Below, piece after piece: positions 34,703 through 42,452 of a stretch of DNA of 64,000 nt. Location of the stretch: positions 62,001-126,000 of the forward strand of contig NZ_JAQFIP010000004.1 in NCBI RefSeq assembly GCF_029504735.1, given 5' to 3'. The notes beneath the pieces are model-generated. The model saw only the letters and a list, made by a program, of their open reading frames with translations, had not been told where the DNA came from and ran no database searches. The position numbers and the translations under genes are program-made. Source of the DNA: Ereboglobus sp. PH5-10 (GTDB lineage Bacteria; Verrucomicrobiota; Verrucomicrobiia; Opitutales; Opitutaceae). Positions within the stretch are counted from its first letter, which is position 1. Each line of letters begins with the position of its first letter.

Positions 34703-35431
34703 TCATTCCACGGTGCGCGAGGGCGCCTCGCCGGGTTTGCGCGGCTGGCCCCAAGGGGTGCGCGAGGCGTTGTCCATGCGGTTGATTTCGGTGAAGTCGC
34801 GCACGTTGTCGAAGCGCGCGAGCGTGGCGTCGTCATGGCTCACGAGGAGGAGCGCCGCGCCGCACTCGCGGCAAGTGTCCTTCATGAGGTCGAGCGCGCC
34901 GGCGGTGTTGCGGTTGTCGAGGTTGCCGGTCGGCTCGTCGGCGATGACGAGCTTGGGCCGGTTCGCGAGCGCGCGCGCCACGGCGACGCGTTGTTGCTGC
35001 CCGGTCGAAAGTTCGCGCGGAAAATGTTGCAAGCGGTGCGAAAGGCCCACTCGGTCGAGCATCGCGCGCGCGCGAACGCCGTCCGCCCCGCCCGGCGCGA
35101 ACGACATGCCGAGCAGGACGTTTTCAAGAACCGTGTGCCCTTGCAGCAAATTGAACGCCTGGAAAATATAGCCGATCTTGGCGGCGCGCAGGGCGTCGCG
35201 CCGCGACTCGCCGGGCGCGGTCATCTCGACGCCGTCGATTGTGATGACGCCGCTGTTGGGGCGCAGAATTCCGGCGATGAGGTGCAGGAATGTGGTCTTG
35301 CCCGAGCCGCTTTCGCCGCGCAACGCAATCTGCCCGCCGGGGTCGAGGTGAAAGTCCGCCACGTCGATGACGCGCACCTTGGCGCCCTCGGGTGTCGTGA
35401 AACTTTTGGTGAGATTGCGAACGGTGAGCAT
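34703..35431 (-). CDS. ABC transporter ATP-binding protein (LolD/MacB type)
   Basis: The 242-residue ATPase has Walker A GESGSGKTTFLHLIAG, the Q-loop YIFQAFNLLQGHTVLENVLL, signature LSTGQQQRVAVARAL, Walker B LVIADEPTGNLDNRN and the H-loop LLLVSHDDATLARFDNV. EPTGNLD is typical of the MacB/LolD/FtsE subgroup. The start at 35431 (MLTVRNLTKSFTTPEG) is chosen over the longer frame because it is the standard N-terminus. The permease gene follows after an 85-base gap with a heptamer repeat. Together they form a MacB-like exporter without a visible periplasmic adaptor. Confidence 0.93.
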   Translation of the reverse strand: MLTVRNLTKSFTTPEGAKVRVIDVADFHLDPGGQIALRGESGSGKTTFLHLIAGILRPNSGVITIDGVEMTAPGESRRDALRAAKIGYIFQAFNLLQGHTVLENVLLGMSFAPGGADGVRARAMLDRVGLSHRLQHFPRELSTGQQQRVAVARALANRPKLVIADEPTGNLDNRNTAGALDLMKDTCRECGAALLLVSHDDATLARFDNVRDFTEINRMDNASRTPWGQPRKPGEAPSRTVE

Positions 35432-35521
35432 GGGTGTGCGGCGGATGCGTGTTGCGGGGCCACCATCGCGCATGCCGGCAAAAAGCGCGAGTGTAATTTG
35501 TGCGGCCGTCGCGCGGGTTTC

Positions 35522-36232
35522 TCAAGAGGTCATCGAACTCATCGCGCGGTCATCCACGCGCCCGACCTCGTTTTTCGCCCCGGCGTTCTGCGCGAGCAGG
35601 CAGTTTATTTGCTTGCGCAGGAACTTGATTCTTTTGCGTTTGGACATCCGGTTGTAGAAGCGAAAATAGCTGCAAAGCTTGATGCCGTTTTTGTCGCCGA
35701 CGCCGTCGATTAGCACAAAGCGCATGCGGTTTGTTTCGCTGTCATGGGAATACACCATGTTATCCGGGCGCAAATCACCCACCACGACGTCGCTGGCGAC
35801 AAACGCCACGGCGAAATCCTCAAACGCGGCGCGCACTTTTTTGTCGAACTTCCCCTGCTTGATGAGCTGGGTGAAATTCATCGCGTAGTTTCCGTCCCCG
35901 TCGCGCTCGGCTCCGCTCACCGAGGCGAGGCCCAAGTCCGTTTCGAGAAATCCATAAAATCGCTGCAAGAAAGGCGGCCGCGCCTCATTTGCCGCAAAAC
36001 AGGCGATGTGCTCGATGGCCTCGCGCGCGGTGTCGTTGTAATATTTGAAACGGTCGAAATGACGCCGCCAGAATGATTGCGCGGCCTGCGTCCTTTGCCG
36101 GAACTCCGGCTTCGGCACTTTCAGCACAAGCGAATCGTTGTGCGGGTGCGCGTAGATCATGCGGTGCCCGCCCACTGCAATCGGGGTGCGATGGCTCAGT
36201 TTTAAAGGCAAATGTGTGATGTCTTGTGACAT
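35522..36232 (-). CDS. YrbL-like protein with a kinase-type fold
   Basis: The 236-residue protein matches the PhoP-regulatory-network YrbL family (PF10707): HRMIYAHPHNDSLVLKVPKP then FYGFLETDLGLASV. The loop VVVGDLRPDNMVYSHD resembles a protein-kinase HxDxxxxN catalytic loop, and MRFVLIDGVGDKNGIKL resembles the metal-binding DFG segment. So a phosphotransferase of unknown substrate is plausible, but the family function is not established. It is cytoplasmic, with no membrane segment. The minus-strand neighbours on both sides are unrelated. Confidence 0.75.
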   Translation of the reverse strand: MSQDITHLPLKLSHRTPIAVGGHRMIYAHPHNDSLVLKVPKPEFRQRTQAAQSFWRRHFDRFKYYNDTAREAIEHIACFAANEARPPFLQRFYGFLETDLGLASVSGAERDGDGNYAMNFTQLIKQGKFDKKVRAAFEDFAVAFVASDVVVGDLRPDNMVYSHDSETNRMRFVLIDGVGDKNGIKLCSYFRFYNRMSKRKRIKFLRKQINCLLAQNAGAKNEVGRVDDRAMSSMTS

Positions 36233-36302
36233 TTATGCGGCGGAGGCTTTTTCTCAGGCAACAAATTGAAACCATTTGATTACCCCATCGCCGGGGGGCG
36301 CG

Positions 36303-37052
36303 TCAAAGGGTTTGTCGTTCCCGGAAGAGACGGGCCTGTCGCCGCGAAAGGTCGATTTTTTTGCCGTTGTCCAGGGTGATCATGAGGCTGCCGCTAAACC
36401 AGGGTTCCACCGCGGTGATGTGCCGGAGGTTGATGAGCTGGGCGCGGTTGGCGCGAAAAAAGAGCGCGGCCGGCAAGCGCGCCTCAAGCGAGCTGAGGGA
36501 GCGTTTGACAACGGCCGTGCCCTTGCCGAGCCAAAGCACCGTGTGCGCGCCGATCGACTCGGCGCCGCGTATGCTCTCAACCACGACAAACGCGAGATGA
36601 TCGCCGTCGCCGACAAGGATGCGGTCGCTCGCGCCGAACGCAGGCGCGGAAGCGCCCGCATGGTCGTCGGGCGAGGGCGGCTCATCCGCGGCGGCGTGGT
36701 CGTCGGGCACGAGGCGGTCGATGGCCGTCGCCAGGCGCGCGGGCGAGATGGGTTTCAAAAGGTAGTCCTTGGCGGCAAACTCGAACGCGCGCAGCGCGTG
36801 CGAATCGTATGCCGTGGTGAAGATGACGCGCGGCGCGTTCTCGCCGAGCGAGACGAGCAGGTCGAAGCCGGTTTCCTCGGGCATTTGCACGTCGAGAAAG
36901 ATGAGCGAGGGCTTGTGTTTTGCGATGAGCTCGCGCGCCTGCGCCGCGTTGCCCGCCTCGCCCACGATGTCCACTTCGGGGTGGGCCTGGAGCAGGTCGC
37001 GCAGCTCGGCGCGCGCGAGGCGTTCGTCGTCGATGAGGAGGGCTTTGATCAT
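36303..37052 (-). CDS. LytTR-type response regulator
   Basis: The 249-residue protein has a receiver domain with ALLIDDERLARAEL, the phosphoacceptor Asp-54 in LIFLDVQMPEETGFDLL and the conserved Lys in DYLLKPISPARL. The C-terminal LytTR DNA-binding domain (residues about 145-249) shows DRILVGDGDHLAFVVVESI and FFRANRAQLINLRHITAVEP. The intervening linker is Asp/Ala/Pro-rich. It overlaps the partner kinase by four bases (ATGA), so the pair is co-translated. It probably activates a few envelope genes; the OMP gene at 38499-39050 or the YrbL-like gene are nearby candidates. Confidence 0.95.
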   Translation of the reverse strand: MIKALLIDDERLARAELRDLLQAHPEVDIVGEAGNAAQARELIAKHKPSLIFLDVQMPEETGFDLLVSLGENAPRVIFTTAYDSHALRAFEFAAKDYLLKPISPARLATAIDRLVPDDHAAADEPPSPDDHAGASAPAFGASDRILVGDGDHLAFVVVESIRGAESIGAHTVLWLGKGTAVVKRSLSSLEARLPAALFFRANRAQLINLRHITAVEPWFSGSLMITLDNGKKIDLSRRQARLFRERQTL

Positions 37053-38278
37053 GGCTGTGTGTCGGGATTAAAAGCGGGTGTCTCGCCTGTGATCAGGAAG
37101 TCAACCCCGTTTGCCGGCGCGGGCACTGCGGGGAGCGCGACCTTGGCGACCACGAGATGCTCCTCTTGCGAAACGGAAAGCGATGCGCGCTCGCCGTAGA
37201 GAAGCCGGAGCCGCTCGCGGATGTTGCGCAGGCCCGTGCCGGTCGTGAGCGGCGCGTCCTCGTCCGCGGGCTTGTCGGCGAGCACAAGAAATCCCTGGTT
37301 GGTGACGCGCAGATGAATTGTTTTTTCACCGCCCGTCCCGGCGCCGGCGTGCGGCTCCAGCCAGATTTCGCATATCACGTCGATGCCGCCGCTGCGCTGG
37401 TTGAGGCCGTGCTTGACGGCGTTTTCAACAAGCGTGAGCAGGAGCATGGGCGGGATGTTTTCGCGCAGCGCCTCCGGCGCGATTCGTTGCTTGATGCGAA
37501 GCCGGTCCTCATGGCGCAGGTGCTCGAGCGCGAGGTAGTCGTTCACGAAGCTGAGCTCGGCCGCGAGCGGGATGATCGCAAAATCGGAGAGTGTGAGCGA
37601 GTGGCGCATCATGTCGGCCAGGTGCGTGACCGCGTCGCGCGCCGCCTTGGGTTCGCGCTGTATGAGCGCGCGCAATGTGTTGAGGCTGTTGAACAGAAAG
37701 TGCGGGTTGAGCTGGCCCTTGAGCGCCATGAGTTGCGCCTCGCGCCCGGCGGCGAGCAGGCGGGCGCGCTCGGTTTCGAGGTAGCGGGTTCGCGCCTGAT
37801 AATAATAGGCGCTATACAAACCGCCCCAGATCGTAAGCCCCACCGCAATGCCGATCCAGTTTAGGAACAATATGAAAAATAAGTTGTGCTCAACGGCGCC
37901 CTCGCTTCTGGCGATGCTGTTGAGCTTCCAAATAAGGGGCGCCGAGACGGCCAGAACGGCGGTCGAGGAGAACAGGCATATCACCGACACGCGAACCCTC
38001 AGCGGCTTGGACCGCGAGAACCACCTGCGCTTGCGAGCCACCAGCCAGATGATGTGCGAGCAGGTCGCCATCATAATCGTCTCATAGACTTTTATGCCCG
38101 CTATGTAAGACCTGTATTCCGTCGGCGTGCCGTCCCATGTGAAGTGTATGAAACTGAGAAGCAAAAAAAAGCCCCACAAACAAAACTGAAACCGAATGTA
38201 GTCGCGACGCGCCGTCGGATCGAACGGCTGCGCGCAGCAATCCGCCTCGGGCGTGTTTGGTTGGGTTGTGGTTGCCAT
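37049..38278 (-). CDS. LytS/YehU-type sensor histidine kinase
   Basis: The 409-residue kinase has four predicted membrane helices within residues about 30-165 (for example FQFCLWGFFLLLSFIHF, VICLFSSTAVLAVSAP and FFILFLNWIGIAVGLTIW), then a cytoplasmic linker ARYLETERARLLAAGREAQL. The His-kinase LytS domain contains the phospho-His in MALKGQLNPHFLFNSLNTL, and the ATPase N-box is LLTLVENAVKHGLNQRS. No periplasmic sensor domain is present, as in this subfamily. The RR gene overlaps its 3' end by four bases. Signal unknown; membrane potential, osmotic or cell-wall cues are typical. Confidence 0.93.
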   Translation of the reverse strand: MATTTQPNTPEADCCAQPFDPTARRDYIRFQFCLWGFFLLLSFIHFTWDGTPTEYRSYIAGIKVYETIMMATCSHIIWLVARKRRWFSRSKPLRVRVSVICLFSSTAVLAVSAPLIWKLNSIARSEGAVEHNLFFILFLNWIGIAVGLTIWGGLYSAYYYQARTRYLETERARLLAAGREAQLMALKGQLNPHFLFNSLNTLRALIQREPKAARDAVTHLADMMRHSLTLSDFAIIPLAAELSFVNDYLALEHLRHEDRLRIKQRIAPEALRENIPPMLLLTLVENAVKHGLNQRSGGIDVICEIWLEPHAGAGTGGEKTIHLRVTNQGFLVLADKPADEDAPLTTGTGLRNIRERLRLLYGERASLSVSQEEHLVVAKVALPAVPAPANGVDFLITGETPAFNPDTQP

Positions 38279-38360
38279 GATGGGATTGCGAATGCTGTGC
38301 GAAGGGGCATCGCAAACGATGGTGGAAAAATTACGGGACTGATGGCTTGTTTGCCATGCT

Positions 38361-38441
38361 AAAAAAAGCTTACCCGGGCTCCTGTTACTCGTTTGAGCGT
38401 TATGTCTCTCCTACAATGCTCAATTTGCGAGGGAGCCCGGG
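38361..38441 (-). terminator. Long structured terminator or small RNA hairpin downstream of the OMP gene
   Basis: On the minus strand three nested stems stack: CCCGGGCTCC (38432-38441) with GGAGCCCGGG (38373-38382), then an inner CTCG/CGAG pair, then a nine-base stem with one G-U around a loop. Seven T residues (38361-38367) follow after a short spacer. It lies between the OMP stop (38499) and the kinase start (38278). It fits a terminator, but its size (69 nt plus T-run) also fits a small RNA made from the OMP transcript 3' end. Confidence 0.65.
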
Positions 38442-38498
38442 CGCTATCCATGCTATACCAAACGCAGCTGAAGACCGCTGCGGAAACCGATGGACAAA

Positions 38499-39050
38499 TT
38501 AAAACCTCACCGCGCAGTTGAGTCCCACGAGGGCCATGTTGCGCTCGCGCAGGTCGTTGGTCTCGTCAACATACATCCACTTGCCGCCGACGCCAAGGGA
38601 GGCGTTTTTGTTGATCACCCAGTCGAGCCCGAGCGACGCGCCGCCGGTGAACGCCGTGCGACTTTTGTTGCGGATGCCCGGCTGGTCCTTGCTCTTTTCA
38701 AACATCGCGCCGGCATGGACGCCCGCGCGCGCCTGGAAACATTTTCCAAAGGGAATCAGGTATTGGTAGCTGGTGGTGAGCGGCATGAATTTCATCTTGC
38801 CGGGGCCCTTGTCGTAATCCGCCTCGAAGTAGGCGAAGTCGAGGCCGACCTGGTGGTGCTTGTGAAAAATGGCGCCGCTGGAAATCGCTCCGCCGAAACC
38901 GTCGTCAAGGCCGTTGTTGGACGGAACCCAGAAGACCGAGGGCTTCACATAAAAACTGACGGGACGCGTCGAGACATCCCCGCTCAGTTGGGCGAAAGCC
39001 GAGCCGGCAAACGCGATTGCTAGGATTGAGAGTGCGATTTGTTTTTTCAT
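38499..39050 (-). CDS. Outer-membrane beta-barrel protein
   Basis: The 183-residue protein has a Sec signal peptide (residues 1-20, IALSILAIAFAGSAFA|Q). The mature part is short amphipathic strands ending in a C-terminal Phe (LVGLNCAVRF), the Bam-recognition signature. Segments such as VSFYVKPSVFWVPS, VGLDFAYFEADYD and ASLGLDWVINKNASLGVGG alternate as barrel strands. About eight strands fit a small OmpX/OmpW-like barrel. Function unknown. It is transcribed toward the LytS/LytTR genes and ends in a large hairpin. Confidence 0.75.
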   Translation of the reverse strand: MKKQIALSILAIAFAGSAFAQLSGDVSTRPVSFYVKPSVFWVPSNNGLDDGFGGAISSGAIFHKHHQVGLDFAYFEADYDKGPGKMKFMPLTTSYQYLIPFGKCFQARAGVHAGAMFEKSKDQPGIRNKSRTAFTGGASLGLDWVINKNASLGVGGKWMYVDETNDLRERNMALVGLNCAVRF

Positions 39051-39342
39051 GGCTGTCTTTGTGTTCTATTTTAAGGCCCGCGCGGCGACTCTCGTGAATC
39101 CCCGCGCGGAGCAGGTTATGGTGTCTTAAGGAAGCCGTGTTACCGGCCGCCGATGTGCGCAATTGATGGCAAACAAACGCGCCGTCGCGACAAAGAGTGC
39201 ACGAACGGTCGCGCGCCGAAGGCGAACGGCGAACGCCCTCTCGCGAGCGGAGCGTTTCGCGCCTTTTGTTTGTTTGGGGCACAGCGATTCTGTCACAGCA
39301 ATTCTGCTCGCGCGCCGCGCGCAATTTGCCTTGTATTCCCCC

Positions 39343-40404
39343 ATGCATATTCTCGGAAAACCCACCCGCATCGTGACCCTGGCCGCCTTCCTCGCACTTC
39401 CGTTTCTCACCGCCGCCACGGCGCGCGCGTGGGACTACGAGGGCCACCGCGCCATCAACCTCGTCGCGCTCGACTCGCTGCCCGCCGACGCGCCCGCCTT
39501 CCTCCGCACGCCCGAGGCGCGCGAACGCATCGGCTTCCTCGCGGGAGAGCCCGACCGCTGGCGCAACTCCTACGATCCCTCCATCCGCCACATCAACCAG
39601 ATCGAGCACTTCTTCGACGTCGAGGACCTCGAACCGCTCGGCATCAAGTTCAGCGAACTCCCGCAGTTCCGCTACATCTTCGTGAGCGACCTCACCCGCG
39701 CCCGCGACATCCACGCCGACAAGCTCCCCAAAATCGACCCCGTCCGAAACCGCGACGCCACGCGCGCCTACCCCGGATTCATTCCCTGGGCCATCGCCGA
39801 AAACTACGGCAAGCTCAAGTCCGGCTTCTCCTACCTGAAAGCCTTCGAGGAGCACGGCGGCACCGCCGAGGAAATCGCGCAGGCCAAGGCCAACATCCTC
39901 TACGTCATGGGCACCATGGGCCACTACGTCGGCGACGGATGCCAGCCGCTCCACGTCACGAAACACTTCAACGGCTGGGCCGGCCCCAACCCCAACGGTT
40001 ACACACGCGCGCGCACCATCCACAGCTGGATCGACAGCGGACTCTTCAACAAAACCGGCGGCATCGACGCCGCCATGATCGCCGACCGCGCCAAGCCCGC
40101 CGAGCGCCTCTCCAACGCCCCCGACGACCCCGCCGGACGCGACCCGATCTTCGTGCAAATCCTCGCCTACATCGAGGGTCAGCTCCCCGCCGTCGAGCAA
40201 ATCTACATCTACGAAAAAGCCGGCAAGCTCGACCCCGCGCAACCGCAGTCCAAGGAAGGCCGCGCGCTCCTCGAAAACCAACTCCTTCGCGGCGCCAAAA
40301 TGCTCGGCGACCTCTGGTATACCGCCTACAAGGACGCCGGCCCCGACAACTACCTCATCACCAGCCTCAAGGCGCGCCAAACCCGCAAAGCCGCCGCCGA
40401 ATAA
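39343..40404 (+). CDS. Secreted S1/P1-like nuclease / zinc phospholipase C-fold protein
   Basis: The 353-residue protein has a cleavable signal (residues 1-29) ending ATARA, so the mature N-terminus is WDYEGHRAIN. An N-terminal Trp followed by His is the S1/P1 nuclease zinc-binding signature. The central MGHYVGDGCQPLHVTKHFNGW matches the family's HxxGDxxQPLH zinc motif with GDG in place of GDI. These trinuclear zinc enzymes cut single-stranded DNA and RNA and remove 3'-phosphates. Location is probably periplasmic or extracellular, in nucleic-acid scavenging. Start at 39343 is chosen because 60 upstream in-frame codons look non-coding. Confidence 0.84.
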   Translation: MHILGKPTRIVTLAAFLALPFLTAATARAWDYEGHRAINLVALDSLPADAPAFLRTPEARERIGFLAGEPDRWRNSYDPSIRHINQIEHFFDVEDLEPLGIKFSELPQFRYIFVSDLTRARDIHADKLPKIDPVRNRDATRAYPGFIPWAIAENYGKLKSGFSYLKAFEEHGGTAEEIAQAKANILYVMGTMGHYVGDGCQPLHVTKHFNGWAGPNPNGYTRARTIHSWIDSGLFNKTGGIDAAMIADRAKPAERLSNAPDDPAGRDPIFVQILAYIEGQLPAVEQIYIYEKAGKLDPAQPQSKEGRALLENQLLRGAKMLGDLWYTAYKDAGPDNYLITSLKARQTRKAAAE

Positions 40405-40422
40405 TTGCGCCTTCTGCCATCG

Positions 40423-40452
40423 GTCAGATCAGGCAAATCAGCCCGATCTGAC
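40423..40452 (+). terminator. Hairpin between the nuclease and HD genes
   Basis: GTCAGATC (40423-40430) pairs with GATCTGAC (40445-40452). It lies 19 bases after the nuclease stop. The following octamer repeats have T-rich parts but no clean T-run, so termination is only probable. Confidence 0.45.
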
Positions 40453-40461
40453 TGACGCTCT

Positions 40462-40493
40462 TTCAGTCCTTCAGCCTTTCAGTTTTTCAGCCT
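40462..40493. repeat. Four octamer repeats TTCAGTCC/TTCAGCCT before the HD gene
   Basis: The units TTCAGTCC, TTCAGCCT, TTCAGTTT and TTCAGCCT run in tandem and end eight bases before the HD start codon. A close set occurs inside rsmB (62061-62092). Confidence 0.85.
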
Positions 40494-40501
40494 TTCCCCT
40501 C

Positions 40502-41092
40502 ATGGATCTCGCGCGCATAACCCAACAAATCCGCTTCATTATCGAAGCCGACAAACTCAAGGAAATTTTCCGCCAGACCATCTGCACGCAAAGCCGCCGC
40601 GCCGAAAACGACGCCGAGCACTCATGGCATCTCGCGCTTCTCGTCGTGATCCTCGCCGAGCACAGCAACACGCCCGGCATCGATCTCCTGCGCGTCCTGA
40701 AAATGGTCACCATCCACGACCTCGTCGAAATCGACGCGGGCGACACCTTCGCCTACGACACCGCCGGCATGGCCGACCAGCACGAGCGCGAAGCCGTCGC
40801 CGCCGACCGCATTTTTGGCATGCTCCCCGCGCCGCAAAACGCCGAATACCGCGCGCTCTGGGACGAGTTCGAGGCGCGCGAAACGCCCGAGGCGAAATTC
40901 GCCGCCGCCGTTGACCGTTTCCAGCCCATGCTTCTCAACTGCCTGACCGAGGGCGCCGCGTGGAAAAAGCACGGCATCACGAGCGACCGCGTCATCGCAC
41001 GCAACAAACACATCGCCGAAGGCTCGGCAACCCTCTGGGCCTACGCCGAAAAAATGCTCGCCGATGCCATCGCCGCCGGCCACCTGGCATAG
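40502..41092 (+). CDS. HD-domain phosphohydrolase (YfbR/HDDC2-like)
   Basis: The 196-residue protein has the HD metal motif in two parts, NDAEHSWHLALLVVI (His) and MVTIHDLVEIDAGDTFAYD (His-Asp and the final Asp region). This pattern is that of YfbR/HDDC2 5'-deoxynucleotidases, which dephosphorylate dNMPs. The helical remainder (AVDRFQPMLLNCLTEGAAW) is typical. It is cytoplasmic and not obviously part of an operon. Start at 40502 follows directly on the octamer repeats. Confidence 0.85.
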   Translation: MDLARITQQIRFIIEADKLKEIFRQTICTQSRRAENDAEHSWHLALLVVILAEHSNTPGIDLLRVLKMVTIHDLVEIDAGDTFAYDTAGMADQHEREAVAADRIFGMLPAPQNAEYRALWDEFEARETPEAKFAAAVDRFQPMLLNCLTEGAAWKKHGITSDRVIARNKHIAEGSATLWAYAEKMLADAIAAGHLA

Positions 41093-41140
41093 CGCGGCTG
41101 TTTCGGTTTAAATTGTCGTGAGAAACTGCCTTTTGGTAGA

Positions 41141-41185
41141 GCGAAGCCTCCGGCTGAGCCGCAACATTCCCGGCTCACCGGGACA
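41141..41185. repeat. Decayed copy of the recF-type palindrome
   Basis: GGTAGAGCGAAGCCTCCGGC followed by TGAGCCG matches one arm of the palindrome in recF with one change. The opposite arm is degenerate (CGGCTCACCGGGAC). It lies in the 198-base gap between the HD and YeiH genes, which has no other recognisable content. Confidence 0.55.
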
Positions 41186-41290
41186 GTATCAAACTGTTAC
41201 TTAGCTAGGAACGCCCCACCTCAAAATGCGACCGAAATAAAAGGAGCCTCCATCCCCCAATGCCATGATGCCGGCGGGCGGAAAAATCCC

Positions 41291-42253
41291 TCACCGAATC
41301 CAGCCAAAGTTGATAGCGAGAAGCGTGAGCGCGGAAACGGCGAACCACAGGGTGACGCCGAGGACAAGCGGGCGGACACCGACGGCGCGGAGCGCGGCGG
41401 GCGTCAGGTTTGCGCCGATAAGAAAAAGCGTGAGAACAAGCAGCCGTCGCGCGAAGGCGGCCACCTCCCTCCCCGCGTCGGCCAGCGGAGGAATCCAGGT
41501 GACAACGGCGGCGGCGGCGATGAAGCCAAAGATAAACCACGGGATCGGCGGGCGGCGGCGTGTCGCGGCGGCATCCTTGTTCCTGTTGCGGGAAACCGCC
41601 CAGCCGATGACGAGGGAGAGCGGCGCGATCCAGAGGGCGCGGGTGAGCTTGACGGTTGTCGCGACGGGAAGCGACTCGGGGTCGTAATTGCCGGCGGCGC
41701 CGACAACGGAGCTGGTGTCGTGGATGGCGAGCGCGGACCAGAGGCCGAAGGCTTGCGGGTCAAGTTTGAAAAAATGTCCGAGCGCGGGAAAGATGAAGAG
41801 CGCGGCCGCGTTGAGCAGGAAAACCGTGGCGAGGGCGACGGTGGCGTCCTCGGATTTTGGCCGGATGACGCCGGCGATGGCGGCGATGGCGCTGCCGCCG
41901 CAAATCGCCGTGCCGCCGGTGATGAGCAAGGTGATGTCGCGCGGAACTTTTGCGCGGCGCCCGAGAAAAATTCCGAGGGCAAACGCAAGCGCGATGCCGA
42001 CGATGGTGTAGAGGACGCCGCTTGCGCCGACGCGGATGAGGACGGCGAGATTCATGCCCGCGCCGAGCCCGATGACGGACGCCTGGAGAAGTTTCGTCGA
42101 GAGGGGTTTTGTGAGTTGGGGAACGGGATTGAGTTGCGCAAGGCCGATCACGATCCCGATGAGCAACGCCCACGCGCTATTGACCCAGTAGCAGGCGGCG
42201 AGCCCGGCGACGAGTGCGACATAAGCTGCCGTCTTGTGGAGAGTGGCGTTCAC
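41291..42253 (-). CDS. YeiH-family putative sulfate/anion exporter
   Basis: The 320-residue membrane protein belongs to the YeiH family (PF03601). It begins at a GTG (42251-42253, VNATLHKTAAYVALVAGLAA) because the longer ATG reading adds a Cys/Arg-rich stretch unlike the family. The family segments ITGGTAICGGSAIAAIAGVI and AIHDTSSVVGAAG are clear, the first being the substrate-binding part. About 10 helices are visible. YeiH proteins are thought to export sulfate or sulfonate-derived anions, but the substrate is weakly supported. It is divergent from the fucose-isomerase-like gene. Confidence 0.85.
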   Translation of the reverse strand: MNATLHKTAAYVALVAGLAACYWVNSAWALLIGIVIGLAQLNPVPQLTKPLSTKLLQASVIGLGAGMNLAVLIRVGASGVLYTIVGIALAFALGIFLGRRAKVPRDITLLITGGTAICGGSAIAAIAGVIRPKSEDATVALATVFLLNAAALFIFPALGHFFKLDPQAFGLWSALAIHDTSSVVGAAGNYDPESLPVATTVKLTRALWIAPLSLVIGWAVSRNRNKDAAATRRRPPIPWFIFGFIAAAAVVTWIPPLADAGREVAAFARRLLVLTLFLIGANLTPAALRAVGVRPLVLGVTLWFAVSALTLLAINFGWIR

Positions 42254-42452
42254 AGGACGCGGATTATTGCGCGGGCGAACGGAAAGACAAGCGACAGGTT
42301 TTCCGCCCGAACCTCCCTGCGTCGCTCCACACCAGATTGTGCGGCAAAATTCTCCCCGCGCCGTTTCCGCAACACCAAAATAATAACCTGCCAATCGCAG
42401 CGACTTTTTGCCAATTTAGTCCATCCCTTTTAATTAACCCCCATTGATTTCC

